A stretch of 33,544 nt of DNA from Saccoglossus kowalevskii (taxonomy: Eukaryota; Hemichordata; Enteropneusta; Harrimaniidae). Under the pieces are notes generated by a model that made no database searches, had not been told where the DNA came from, and was given only the letters and a program-made list of their open reading frames with translations. Position numbers and translations under genes: made by a program. Location of the stretch: assembly GCF_000003605.2 (NCBI RefSeq), contig NW_003116450.1, positions 332,149-365,692 of the forward strand, given 5' to 3'. Below are positions 10,902 through 21,803 of this stretch, in pieces (the stretch's first letter is position 1; the number at the start of each line of letters is the position of its first letter).

Positions 10902-11876
10902 GTGAGACTATAATGTTATTTATTTTACCCAATCCAACAATCAATATGTAATTCACCTATGTCTCGTACCTAATTAGTGCAGCCAAGATATAATGAAATA
11001 ACTGCAGATACAATAAGTCAGCGATTCATATAAGTGCGACAGGAGCGTACACTGTTTATAGTTTACGAAAAGAAAACTATGATTCGCCATTACAGACTTG
11101 ATACTATCTGAATCTAGCGCATTGGGGATTATATAGCAGTATATAGTGCATAGCTATGAGATCGATGATTTTGTTCTGTATATAAACATAGCAACTTTGC
11201 AATGTTTCTAGGGAGGTTGGTAAGAAGATTTTCATTTCCGTTCTGTTTTCCTGATCTGTTTATTCTAAGCGCCCATTGTAAAGGTTTAATTTCTCAATAT
11301 ATATTGAATTTGGATAGATATTAATTATGTTACGTTATATCGTCGATGCACTTTCTATACAAAATTATTGATATATACATTTCGAGGATAAAAAACTGTT
11401 GGATTTATTTCCGTAGAGCAAAATTATAATTTTGCCAATTTCTATTAAACCACAGATTGCATTATTAAAAGCACGCTCTCGCCCAATTAGAACGCCTTAT
11501 TTTAATGCTGGAATAATATAATTTGCAGTGCCTGTACGTTTGATTGTGTTTGTTTGATTTTGAAATACAAGCAATACAATGTATCTCCACATATTGATCC
11601 ATAAGTATAGTGGCAACGCGAAGCAATTGGTCAGCGCAAAAATAAATCCCGAACATGGTCGAACGAAAAAAATCATAGTTATAGAAATCAAACTCAATTG
11701 TGATAACCTGAATATTACGTTATATAACGTTTTTACATGGATTTTAACTAATCTATGTATGCACTTTGACGCATTTCAATTATTATTAATTGATCATGAG
11801 TAGTCATAATTAAGGGTTTTATATATAACGAATAGCAAAAAACATACACAGTATTCCTATTATTTTATTTGTTCAA

Positions 11877-12007
11877 TCTTTGGAATATATTAATTGCAAG
11901 CTAGATGAAGTACGTCCAGAAGGAGGGATACGATTTGTTTTAGTCTCAGTGTCAACCATTAATGGAGATACGTACCCTGCGATATATCAACTCAATTGAA
12001 CACTACG
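11877..12007 (+). pseudogene. Nucleotidase-like exon B, with missing acceptor and internal frame break
   Basis: The protein resumes directly after exon A's FSFIQ as SLEYINCKLDEV, matching the family's 'ALEAVNTRLREL', so the exon should begin at 11877. The preceding bases are a pyrimidine-rich tract ending CAA rather than CAG. The frame then reads RFVLVS.., but the conserved end of the exon, RYINSIEHY plus one base, is in another frame and joins exon C perfectly through GT at 12008. Between about 11935 and 11985 one or more indels must therefore lie; the family's NNHAQVG segment is not readable there. An upstream AG at 11850-11851 gives an immediate stop in the needed frame, so it does not rescue the exon. 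Confidence 0.6.
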
Positions 12008-12278
12008 GTAAGTTTTTAGTTTATACATCATAAAAATATTCAGTGTTTACTAATGTTTATGTTTTCAGTAATTTAGGAAAATCAATTGATCCATGAATCA
12101 AAAACCAATTAATTCATTCTTTGAACTGATGTTGAAAAGACAATACGTAATAAATATGCGAGAATATGATACTGACAAAAAAAAAACAGAAAAACATGAA
12201 CCGGCATAGGAATCACATATCTTAAAGGCCTAGTGTATTGTGTTGATTATTTTGTGTTACATATGTATTGATGTGTAG

Positions 12279-12401
12279 GTCTGACGTTCGCGAGGGCGTC
12301 CATGACAGGAGGGAGAAGTCCAGTTGATTATCTGAAAGCATGGAACACTGCTTTATATTTGAGCCCAGACGAAGACTATGTGAAAGAGGCTCTTGATAAT
12401 G
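12279..12401 (+). CDS. Nucleotidase-like exon C (MTGG motif)
   Basis: A 123-nt exon between ATGTGTAG and AATG|GTGAGA. It encodes LTFARASMTGGRSPVDYLKA followed by WNTALYLSPDEDYVKEALDN. This is the family's 'L.IERFCMTGG.SP..YLKAY.TNLYLSAD...V.EAI.EG' block. The first two bases complete the Gly codon begun by exon B's last base, and the last base begins the Gly completed by exon D, so its phases are intact on both sides. There is no stop or lesion in this exon. Confidence 0.85.
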
Positions 12402-12479
12402 GTGAGACATTGTAAGATATTTGAATGTAAAACTGTGTTCATGTTTACATTTGTTACATACAGATCATTTCAAATTCAG

Positions 12480-12655
12480 GAATAGCAGCAGCAGTTGTCA
12501 AGAATCAGATTATCACGCCACCAACCGAACAATTGAGAATTGTATTCGACGGTGATGCAGTGTTGTTCTCGGACGATACTGAACGATTTTTTCAAGCAGA
12601 AGAAACTACATTTACAGAATATGAAAAGGAACATGAGAATGGTCCGGTGAGAGAG
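12480..12655 (+). CDS. Nucleotidase-like exon D (catalytic DxD)
   Basis: A 176-nt exon from AAATTCAG| to GAGAGAG|GTAAAA. It encodes GIAAAVV.., then LRIVFDGDAVLFSDDTERFF, then EYEKEHENGPVRE. FDGDAVLFSD is the HAD motif I with the nucleophile aspartate in DGD. A stronger-looking donor (GTGAGA at 12647) lies 9 nt upstream, but using the GT at 12656 reproduces the family spacing HEN-x(5)-GPLK, so I chose the latter. A G13 homopolymer at 12692-12704 sits in the following intron. Confidence 0.85.
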
Positions 12656-12856
12656 GTAAAACTGTTTCTTTGCATACATGATGTACAATGTGGGGGGGGG
12701 GGGGTTAGATTTTTATATACACAGTGCATCAAAGAAACTTTAGATATTTATATTTGTCACAACAAAAGGACAAGTCTTACGTCATACAAAAATAACATTG
12801 TGCCCTTTAACAAAATTATGAAACATACGTTTTCTGCGCGTTTTCTTTTATAACAG

Positions 12857-13171
12857 GGACCTTTGAAAAACTTTGCAGTAACTCTTGGTCGAATGCAGAA
12901 TATTCTACCATCAATTTCTTCTATTGACAACCCAATTCGTACGTATTTACTTACATCTCGTGATATGTACGGAGCAGGAAAGCGGGCACTTGGTACTCTG
13001 ACGTCATGGGGATTGCATATCAACGAAACAATATTCATCTCAGGCGATCCAAAAGATGTATTCTTGAAAAATATTACACCCCATCTGTTATTTGATGACA
13101 GGAAATGCTTCTGTGGAAATTATGAAGGAGCAGGAACATCACGCCTCCCCTTACGTCGTCACTCAATTTGA
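12857..13171 (+). CDS. Nucleotidase-like exon E (C-terminal part), frame-shifted at its end
   Basis: It begins after TATAACAG. It encodes GPLKNFAVTLGRMQNILPSI, then PIRTYLLTSRDMYGAGKRAL, TLTSWGLHINE and DPKDVFLKNITPHLLFDDRK, all matching the family in order. After GAGTS the open frame ends in a basic tail RLPLRRHSI with a stop at 13169-13171. Reading one frame over from 13143 gives ASPYVVTQFEP and a stop at 13176-13178, which fits the family's '..HVPYGVAQ..' end far better. A +1 or -2 indel near 13138-13143 is the simplest explanation. Confidence 0.8.
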   Translation, partial: GPLKNFAVTLGRMQNILPSISSIDNPIRTYLLTSRDMYGAGKRALGTLTSWGLHINETIFISGDPKDVFLKNITPHLLFDDRKCFCGNYEGAGTSRLPLRRHSI

Positions 13172-13178
13172 ACCATGA

Positions 13179-15955
13179 CTATGAAGCAACATACTTGAAT
13201 ATACTGCAGTTTTTAAATTTATTGTCTCAGTTACTTCTAGCAAAATATTGGAATACATACAAAAAACAAACATTTAATTTACATGTGAAAGACATACTTG
13301 GAAGAATATGTTTTGTTTTCTTATACTGAACAAGTTTATTTTGGTGGTACTTGTCTTAGTGATAAGCACATTTTGGATGGAGTGGTTGGCTACTTTAAAT
13401 GCTGTTCATATCAACGTCATGGCATACACAGAATACATGTTTTCAAGGGTCGAGTAATTTGAAATGCATGTATCCTGGTGTTTAATCATTTGAAGTATAT
13501 TCATATCTCTTCAATATATTAATTCTTGTATTTTTCTGTAGAATGTATGTGGTTTGTGCATGTTTTATGTGACTAGTTTTATGTCCACTGTAGCCTACCC
13601 GATGTTGGTCATTGTCAACGCTTTCTTATCATCACTACAATTAATTTACACTCCAAATCCAAACAGCGCAGTTAGCCGAGTACATACACACATAAATGTA
13701 ACTATACGATGGTTATAGCTTTGAAATAGTTATGTTTGTATATGCTTGACAAATACAGATATACAGCAGCATAACTAAACATTCTTATTACCTAACCTGA
13801 ACCATAATTTTATACGAATGTTCATGTAAGTTCATGGTTCTAACACGCACGCTTATTCACACGTTAGATTACAATTTAAGAATCTCATAACAGTTTTTAC
13901 ATTAGCTTTTCACGTTTGGCATAATTGAATATCGAAGTTATCTGGGAGGCGATTACAGGTTAGGTATATTACGATCGTCAGCTTTTCAAGTTCCAGGCTA
14001 TTGACACTGTTGCTGTATGAGAGTTGGTTACAGGCAGGTTAAGCCGGTCACACATGTTAGGTATGATATAAAACAGTCAAACTAAAGATTGATCATTATT
14101 GTTGTTGTTGAAATGGTGCCTTTTTATCAGTATTATGTAAACACTACATGAAACTAGATAATATCAATGAACTAATACAGAAGTGTATTCGAACATACTG
14201 TTCCACACACTTTACTTCAATTTAGTAAAATTGAATTTAAAACACTAAATACTGACCTTCTGACCAAGCCATCTGAATTAATAGCAAAGCTACCAACATG
14301 ACAGCTATTTCAATGTGCATCACAACCTTTTTCGTAGACTAGACAGTCGCGACACTATGTTCGTTAACGAAATAATGCGATGTCCACTAAGTTTGTCTAT
14401 TTAGTACAGGAGTGCCAAGTATAGGAGTGGCGACCCTTGCCAGCCGTATTATGTACACTGAGGACACTTTTACTCGACTTGTTTCTCTTGTTCATTGTTC
14501 TATATATCAAGTACATCGTTCGATTTTTTTTTCTGTGGCAGGTCTGGTTCTGTTTGTACATAATGTCACATTGATACCCAGTGTTCCCTGTGTGTTGTGA
14601 TAGCTGGTTTATGTGATGTGTTCGCACCATCATTGTGGTACGACCAGGTTTGTTGTTGTAACTGTGACTGGCGTTTTGTTGAAGTGCTTTACTGGCTATT
14701 AGGATCGCTGCTCGTGGTTTTTAAGACTGCCGATCAACGTGGGCGATACATATGACAAGATCACATTATTGCTTTACCTCATTCTTTACTTCTTCACAGA
14801 AAGTTCGTTATATGACAAAAAATCGCGTCACGTCAACAGAACGTCGGTACCCGGATGTCCTCGTGGGTTTCCTATATGTTTCCCACTATAATTATAGAAA
14901 GAATACTGAAACAGCGGCCAGAACTATAATCACTCTATGCTATGTAAAAAATGCGTTCACAAATGTGTCTAGAAATTGCTGTTGTCTGTACATGTGAAAC
15001 ATAAATCAATAGTGACCAAACAACCACGGCAGTTGTCATAAATCGTTTAGTATACTTGGTAAAAAACAGAATATGTCAAGAAGGGGCGGCATAATTAAAC
15101 ATTTGGTTGAACAATTTAAAACATTTTCACACCTGGTTGACAAGAAGCTTTAGAAATCGTTTGATTAATGTTTGCAAATGTTAAAACTGAGTAATATGAT
15201 TCATCGTTATACATTATTGTGGTGATTTATTGAGAACTAAATGTAACACAATAAAATGATTTAAACCGACGTGTATTTTTGGGAGCAATGGAACAAAACA
15301 TCCATTTGTCAATATTAGTTAATTATATATACAATGCAATCATTATTGTTAACATTTCTTGTTTCACAAATAACACCTAACACCCAGTTTTTTAACATAC
15401 AATTTTGTTTGTTAAAGTTTTAACAAGCTCTAAAAGTAGCCTGCTTATTAAATAAAGTATACGGCTACTTTAAGTAATGATGGTCTGAGTTTTCCATACA
15501 TTTTTCAGTACATTATACGTGTAAAAGAACATAAACCATAATAGTAGATTAGTATTTAGAATTCATGTAACAAAGCAATGTACCCGAACAAGATAATTAT
15601 AGAGCATTGATATGTAATTCAGTCTGGTTCCAACATTCCGACTTTGTTTGTAAGTTATTTCAGTATTCTGGTCATAAACATTTATTGACGATACAGTTCT
15701 AATCTCGGAGAAAGACTCTTATCATAGGGCTTTTTGTATCTCTCTCCATGATTGGCCAGTTCTTTCTGTGTCATCTCATGTATTCTCTAAACACTGCCTC
15801 AAATACATTACACACTCATTGGTACATTGAACCTCTGATTCTGAGATTTCAGAGGTCTATAATTTTATTATTTTAAACCGACAATACCTTTGGTTTTAAC
15901 AATTTTTTGTTTAAATATAATCACATATATATGACCCAATCTTACCGAAATATTG
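13179..15955. other. Gene-free stretch downstream of the nucleotidase-like gene
   Basis: No coding exon, RNA gene or complete mobile element was recognised. I saw no canonical AATAAA close downstream of the nucleotidase stop, which fits a decaying gene but is not decisive. Overlapping open frames on both strands at 14397-14633 and on the plus strand at 14752-14997 lack family motifs; where both strands stay open the composition is simply less AT-rich. Confidence 0.35.
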
Positions 15956-15959
15956 TTTT

Positions 15960-16480
15960 AATCGCAATTGCACAGACGATGCGAAAATAGGTGATTTTCC
16001 GTACAATTGCGAGATCTCGCGAGATGCATGAAAGACGCGCGTCGAACGTCTGCGCAAAAATCGAACGATTTGATTTTGAACTAGAATTTCTTTATTTCGT
16101 AGCTTACATTGACCGGCCGATGTTCGACAGAGGAATATTGCTTCCGAATACCCTTACTTAATCGAAATTGCCTATCATCAAATGTGGACAGCACATTATT
16201 AAGCATGGAAATGTCCCCGAAATACTTTCGCGTTTGTCGAATCCCACGCGATGTTTGACGCGACTACGACGCTATGACCTTTGTTTGTCCTGTTTTTACG
16301 TTCGATTTCACGCATAACGCGTGATTCTCGCAGTGAACGGAAAATATTGAAAGACGGATAGTCGCCATTTTGTTGAAATCGGTGACGTAGGGACAACAGA
16401 AAATTATGATGCACGACGCATACTATTTGGGAAATGAGAGACCATCAGATGCCTCTCACGAAGGCGACGTATTTGACATT
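15960..16480. promoter_or_regulatory. CpG-rich promoter-like island with TCTCGCGAGA and YY1-type motifs
   Basis: CpG dinucleotides are dense here (GACGCGCGTCGAACG, CCCACGCGATG, GACGCGACTACGACGC, CACGCATAACGCG) against CpG-poor flanks. The palindrome TCTCGCGAGA is at 16015-16024; this is the element bound by BANP and found in many metazoan CpG-island promoters. GTCGCCATTTT at 16361-16371 is, on the minus strand, AAAATGGCGAC, a YY1-type element that often overlaps the first ATG. From that ATG a minus-strand frame starts MATIRLSIFSVHC and closes after 34 residues, so any protein would need splicing or the transcript is non-coding. Which strand is transcribed is unknown. Confidence 0.55.
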
Positions 16481-16489
16481 TCGCCAAAG

Positions 16490-18365
16490 ACCAAAGTAAT
16501 GAGGTTCGCTTGACAAAACCGAATTTCAATAGATGGCATCTTCTGGAGATCTGTGTGTGTGTGTATTTACATTACTAATGTTTATAATAAATTTAATATA
16601 ACTGTACTATTCCTAAGCCTTAACAACCCGCAAACATGTCTATGTTAAGTCACACTATGGTGTTATTTCCATATTGTTGCATTTGTATTTAATTTAACTG
16701 CAATTAAATTGAAACCTTATATAGAGTCGCGTTTTAAGCTAAAAATGACACAACTATATTAAAAGTTTATAAAATGGAGTCCCCGGAACATATATCAATA
16801 CATGTTTTGTGCAAGTGTGTTTGTGTATTCCACTGATTCTTGAAACCTACTGATTGGATTTTGATGAAACTTGTTACATAGATACTCTCGGCAATTGTTC
16901 AGATTTGATCAGGGTTACAGTTGATTCTGCTAGCCGCAGACATTTAAAAAAAATAAGAAATTGAAAAAAAGCAGAAGTAATCAAAAGTGAACACAGAAAT
17001 TGTCCTATAGACGATCTAAGACGAGATAAAGAAACCAAGAAATAGAACTTTCTGGAATTCTGAAAACACTGTGACCAGCTCAGATTAGGTGGATTATTCG
17101 CAGGTAAAGATCAATCCTAAGAATCTTTGTTATAAAATGTCCCCAAAATAAGCAGCGAAAGCCAAAATCAGGTTCTGAACGACGACCAATTGATCAAGTT
17201 TCATATGTTGTTCCATGGCCTCATGAATTGCGGGATCATCATGTATGTTCAGCACAACAGAGGTGCAATTTATTAACCTCAGTCTGCCTGCACTCATTAT
17301 TATTTCAATGAAGAACCACAGGCAATCCGGAGCCAATCGCAACATAGAACTGTCGCATTTAACAGAAATTGATACATGTCAGTGGGTCAGACAATTTCAC
17401 AGCAAAATCTTAACTGGTATTGAGCGTGGTCAACTAACATGGGACTCATAACTCATTATGTCATAACAAAAACCGCAATATCTCAATATCGAGATCAACA
17501 ACTTCCACAACATGCACTTTTGAAACTAAACTGATTGCTTCTCTTTTTTGTAGATATCTTTTGAGATAAATAAGTGTTCAATAAATTGTTTAATCACGTG
17601 ATTAAAACAAGAATATCTCAATATATGTTTATATCATCTGTAATTAATTAAATAACAAAAATGAAAACGTGTTCACATTATTAGACAGATAAATCAGTCT
17701 TATTTATATAATGATTCATAGTGTATGAGTTTTAGCCTGAACACTAAATTAGCTTATTGAAATATTTTTCCATTAAAATTATCCCACATTGAGATACGAA
17801 CAATATATCAATAAATCGAAATTGAGAATAATATGAGAATAATGAGTGAAAGAAGCCATATATAGTCGTACAATTTTGTTATGTGCCAAGTTAGTTATAT
17901 CTAAAATTACATTTTGGATCATCCAATCTTGTGAATACTGCAGTCTAATAACTGTATTGATAGATCTAAAATTACTTTGTAAACAAGGTCGGCATAGTGG
18001 AATTAGACTGAACAACATATCAATGGTCATAGGAATATCTGATATTGGGACATATGCTTATGTAAATTCACAATCGTCATCTGCTGTTATAATTATGGCT
18101 CTACTATTACATGTATAATGTACCCAACCATCAAGTATTGAACTATCTCAGCATTCCGCAATGTATTCATTTTATAACAATATAGAACTTATTTTTACAC
18201 ATGCAATTTATCATCCCAATTATGGCATATTGAACTATGAATACCAATTCTATATGTGTGTAGTTACATACTATATGTTGTTTATATATGTCTGATATTC
18301 GACTTGAGGACTGTGCTTATTATAAGTTATTTGAAGCTGTTCTTTTTTTGACAGTGTGTCACAAT
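16490..18365. other. Stretch without a recognised gene
   Basis: A short (TG)n run is at about 16553-16566. Open frames at 17130-17345 (-) and 17245-17451 (+) overlap antisense; the minus one has fairly ordinary amino-acid content but no motif I recognise and no supporting splice sites. The rest is AT-rich with scattered stops. Confidence 0.35.
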
Positions 18366-18369
18366 TACA

Positions 18370-18640
18370 GGCGCGCCTGCCTGCAGTGATGATGTGCTTG
18401 CCGTGTTCAGTTCATTTCAATATATCACGGTGAAGAACAGTGTATGTAACGTTTCTGGACTCAATTCCAGTTGATGGTGGCAGCATCACATTTGAACATT
18501 CGGCAGTCATTGATAACGGGCGAACGGGATTTAAGCCCACGACAATCTATGTTAATACGATCTAAGACAGAATAACTCCATCTGGATACGTTCGATTGGT
18601 GGTCCTGACCTTAAAGGGTTCTCAGTGAACCCCTTGTGTC
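18370..18640 (+). pseudogene. Unidentified degenerate coding-like fragment
   Basis: After a TTACAG at 18364-18369 the sequence is much less AT-rich and reads APACSDDVLAVFSSFQYITV in one frame. Then, one frame over, it reads VTFLDSIPVDGGSITFEHSA, then VIDNGRTGFKPTTIYVNTI, a TAA stop, and in the same frame ITPSGYVRLVVLTLKGSQ. Alternating hydrophobic/polar residues and Gly-Asn turns look like a beta-sandwich domain with an internal stop and a frame change. I do not recognise the family. It may be a dead exon or a transposon fragment. Confidence 0.3.
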
Positions 18641-18649
18641 AAGCAGATG

Positions 18650-20220
18650 ACTGTACAATATAGCATCATGTGCATATACGGAAATATCGCTGGTCTTTTT
18701 CACCGTGTCCCTTATAAGTAAGATCGCACACGCAAACAAAATCTAGTTTAAGCTCATAAATTATCTTAAATTAATCATAACTATTCATAGAATGAAAGAA
18801 TATATCATCTATTGTTCTGAAAATTGAATTATATTGAAAGGTTTAACAACGGAAACTGTATGCTATAAAACTAGGTGTCCTATTAAGTTGTGTCTTTCGT
18901 GAAATGTTTTTCACATTGTTTGTATTGTATATTTACAAGAATCTTATGCAACTATAATTAATAAATGATGATTAATAGTGTGTTGTACACTTATTTTACT
19001 GAACAAATACTATTTGGGTGTCATCAAAACAACATTTTTAGTTCTCAATAAATCACCACAATAATGTATAACGATAAATCATAATGCTCTGTTTTTAACA
19101 TCCGGAAAACAATAATAATCTTGTAATCCGGCTTTCGCCATTTAAACACTACCATATTTTATTTTATTTAAAAAATAAACACAAACACACATGCAAACAC
19201 AGCGTAAAACACCCAACTGTACATGTTTCCTAAGTCTTTATGTATACGACATGTACATAAGTTCATAAGAGTAACTAAAACACTTTTCTTCCAAACTATT
19301 TTATTTTGAAGCACTTCAGAAAACAAACACACGTCCAATGTTTCACCCTGAAACACCGGACTATATATACAGAACACTTTTTCATGCCATCTACGGTATG
19401 CATCCATAATAGCCACAGTGCTTATTATCGACTGTATGCAGCATTATTATTATTAAAAAATGCTCTCATACGTCACCATTGTCATCAGACATACTGTGCA
19501 TATGTTGTGATAATTTTGATTTTATAATAAATAGTAACCGATGAAATTAAATATTTACCGTGTTGTTATCAATGCTCGAATTAGTCAGCTTTATGACACA
19601 GCGCTCAGACAGGTGTTAATTCCCTGTGGTCTAGTGAATAAATTCATTTACTTATAGCTAGTAATTTATTAACGAGGCCTCAATGTGCACATTTTCGTAT
19701 AATTTAAGCGAGACAGAGGCTTAACCATTTAATTGTTATTTAGAAATTTCATTAATACAATATGAAAACAAATGTTGAACAATAATTTTGTTTAATCAAT
19801 AATTTAGTTTTCAAATAATTTGAGATACTTTTCGTAAACGACGGTGTTCCTATTATTATGGGATCCGGGCATGCTCCCACTTAAACATTTTGAAATCTTG
19901 TATTTTGAGGGGCACATTTTGCTGACGCAACATTTTTTTCGAAGGGGCTACTTCCTTGCCGACATCCCTCAGACATGATCTGAGTTACCAAATAAAATCA
20001 TAAACATTTTAGGTAGAATTTAACAGGAAAATGCAAGTTCAAATCGTGTTAATGATGTGTGGTCATATAGTTTTCACATTGCATGTGCGTTATTTTATGA
20101 CAAGAATAACATTTCACATCACATAGTTTTGATTCAAATATCGCATTGCTTGAAACAATAACGATAATTTATGAAATATTAGTGACTGGATTTTGATAAT
20201 ATTGTACTTTTTTGCTGTCC
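18650..20220. other. Gene-free AT-rich stretch
   Basis: Nothing recognised. Antisense-overlapping open frames at 19168-19416 (-) and 19306-19527 (+) have no domain signature. Homopolymeric A/T tracts are frequent. Confidence 0.35.
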
Positions 20221-20222
20221 TA

Positions 20223-20823
20223 GGAGAGATAGTCTGGCTAAGTCGGGACCTCTTTTTTTGTTTTACAAAAAAAAATTATTAATTGTCAATTTAGTGTTTT
20301 TAGCGTAATCGCGAAAGAAATTCCGACTGGGTGCATCTGCAGGCGACCCCCTGCGTTGGAAATCGGAGCGGAATCACTCCTGTGATTATGCTAATTAAAA
20401 TTTGTTGACGAGCACTGACAACGAATCAGAGTGCAGCTCCGATGTTTGAATCACATTTCCGTTGTCATTTTTGAGAGTAAATGTACCACTACCACCATAA
20501 TTCTAACCTACACTGCACTACATTACAACAGTTTATCCCGTGTCAGCTACATTTTCAGTTCTAAACTACAAGATACGACTAGCAGCAGAACATTCAAATG
20601 TTTCCGGGACTAGTCCGCCATGCATTTGGTCATGATTACTTTCACACGTACACCCACTCATGAATAATCAATGACATCATGAATAGTTAATAGCAGTCAA
20701 ATGCCCGCAGATGCGTCCAGTCGGGATTTCTTTCGCGGTCACGTTAGTTTTCGCTAAAAGGACAATTAGTAATTTCTTTTTGTAAAACAAAAAAATCCCG
20801 ACTTTGACAGTCTACCGGAGAGA
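20223..20823. mobile_element. MITE, 587 bp, with ~120 bp terminal inverted repeats and a 7 bp target duplication
   Basis: The element spans 20230-20816 and is flanked by identical GGAGAGA copies at 20223-20229 and 20817-20823, read as the target-site duplication. Its left arm reads TAGTCTGGCTAAGTCGGGA, then TTTTTTTGTTTTACAAAAA, ATTAATTGTC, CGCGAAAGAAATTCCGACTGG and GCATCTGCAGGC. The right arm is the reverse complement of this with scattered mismatches over roughly 120 bp. The inner ends of the arms near CGCGAAAGAAATYCCGACTGG are especially well kept. The central ~350 bp is non-coding with no transposase, so mobility must be in trans. A 7-8 bp duplication would suit hAT-like or P-like enzymes, but the family is not determined. 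Confidence 0.85.
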
Positions 20824-20829
20824 CTGCAT

Positions 20830-21375
20830 TCGAGACAACAAATACCAAATGGGAAGAGATTGGGTACTTCCATTTATGTCATTACTCATTTGTTTTGAAA
20901 TGTCAATGTTCAAATTTATTGGGTATTGTATCAACCGTTTCACAAAATGTTTGAATTTCAGTAAACACACATATTCGGCTGCACATAAGTCGAGGATACT
21001 TCTTCATGTGATTGATTTTCATTTTTACAACTATATACGCCTGTTTTTTAATGTTATCCTGAAACTTATCTTATTAATGTTTATATTCAGGAGTAAATTG
21101 TGTGATATGTTATGATTGCTGTACATTAGTGCAAAGTGTTTGGTCATGAAAGGCATCATTTGATTTATTTTCCTATTAACACTTTCCAAAATGATGATAA
21201 TGATTTTTACCATGATAACAGTGGAAGTGCATGTCTCTATTGCAATCGCTTGTTACTAGTAATATTCAGTTTGTGTTTTGCGTGAAAGCACTTGTAGGAA
21301 GCTGTTTGCATCGCAATAATTAAAAGTGCCAGGGATGTTTTTGCACATAACACTTTGTGTCCAATAGAAACACGT
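20830..21375. other. AT-rich stretch without a gene
   Basis: Nothing supported. The 103-codon open frame at 20804-21115 (+) starts inside the right inverted repeat of the neighbouring MITE and has no domain signature, so it is a chance frame. Confidence 0.4.
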
Positions 21376-21380
21376 ATTGA

Positions 21381-21555
21381 AAAGTATTTCCACCAGAAAC
21401 ATGTATACCAAGTGCTTATTGTCACAACACTTATAGAAATGATTTTACTAGACACACATTTTGTAAAGTGTTTCCACGAGAAACATATATTGACAAGTAC
21501 TTAGTATCACAGTATTTATAGTCAAGACACGTAGAAATGAGTCTCAACCGAATGA
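21381..21555. repeat. Two imperfect direct repeats, 84 bp apart
   Basis: AAAGTATTTCCACCAGAAAC starting at 21381 and AAAGTGTTTCCACGAGAAAC starting at 21465 lead into parallel stretches: ATGTATACCAAGTGCTTATT / ATATATTGACAAGTACTTAG, then GTCACAACACTTATAG / ATCACAGTATTTATAG. A weaker third unit may precede at about 21340 (ACACTTTGTGTCCAATAGAA). This is a short decayed minisatellite next to repeat copy 3. Confidence 0.6.
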
Positions 21556-21589
21556 ATTTAATGAATTGTTTACTATCACAATAACTCTC

Positions 21590-21803
21590 CAGGACTGCGT
21601 CTTGAGTCAGCCTTGCGATGATAGTCTTGGGGATTTTTCCCCAGGGCGCCGTGTCTTCTAGAGTGCTCGAAAGACCGACTAAGACGAGAGTTGAAACGTA
21701 TTTCGTTGTGTGCGTCTTATTTGACTGTAAAGTATAAGTGACTTTCCCGATCCCGTACCTCAAGGGGACGCGATAGAGAGACGAGACGAGATTCCCCCTG
21801 GCA
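21590..21803 (+). repeat. LTR-like interspersed repeat, copy 3 (partial, cut by gap)
   Basis: It matches the 3' third of copies 1 and 2: GTCTTGGGGATTTTTCCCCA, then GACCGACTAAGACGAGAGTT, CCGATCCCGTACCTCAAGG and GAGACGAGACGAGATTCCCC. The sequence then runs straight into the N gap at CCCCTGGCA. The 5' part with the AATAAA is absent, so this copy is 5' truncated or rearranged. Its collision with the gap suggests the repeat caused the assembly break. Confidence 0.65.

Larger units (their letters stand above)
10737..13178 (+). pseudogene. Cytosolic 5'-nucleotidase I-like gene (NT5C1 family), five exons, probably a pseudogene
   Basis: The spliced exons match vertebrate cytosolic 5'-nucleotidase 1A/1B along most of their length. 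That enzyme is a Mg-dependent HAD-superfamily phosphatase hydrolysing AMP to adenosine in the cytosol. Conserved landmarks in order: AVSSRALFD, GIDAY..Y, PGAAFSF, RYINSIEHYG, MTGGRSP, DYLKA, LYLS, VFDGDAVLFSD (catalytic aspartates), HENGP..EGPLK, PIRTYLLTSRD, TLTSWGL, FDD. Exon phases agree across every junction I could place. Three defects stand out: exon 2 lacks an AG acceptor where the protein alignment demands one (CAA at 11874-11876), exon 2 changes frame internally, and the last exon shifts frame just before the conserved C-terminus. The roughly 50-residue N-terminus usual in vertebrate family members was not found. Assembly errors could explain some lesions, so pseudogene status is likely, not proven. 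Confidence 0.75.

Noticed and set aside
11852-11876. Upstream AG at 11850-11851 as the real acceptor of nucleotidase exon B
   Set aside because: It leads to a stop in the phase required by exon A, and adds residues the family lacks.
20030-20050. AGTTCAAATCG as a tRNA or SINE B box
   Set aside because: No A box or cloverleaf could be drawn around it.
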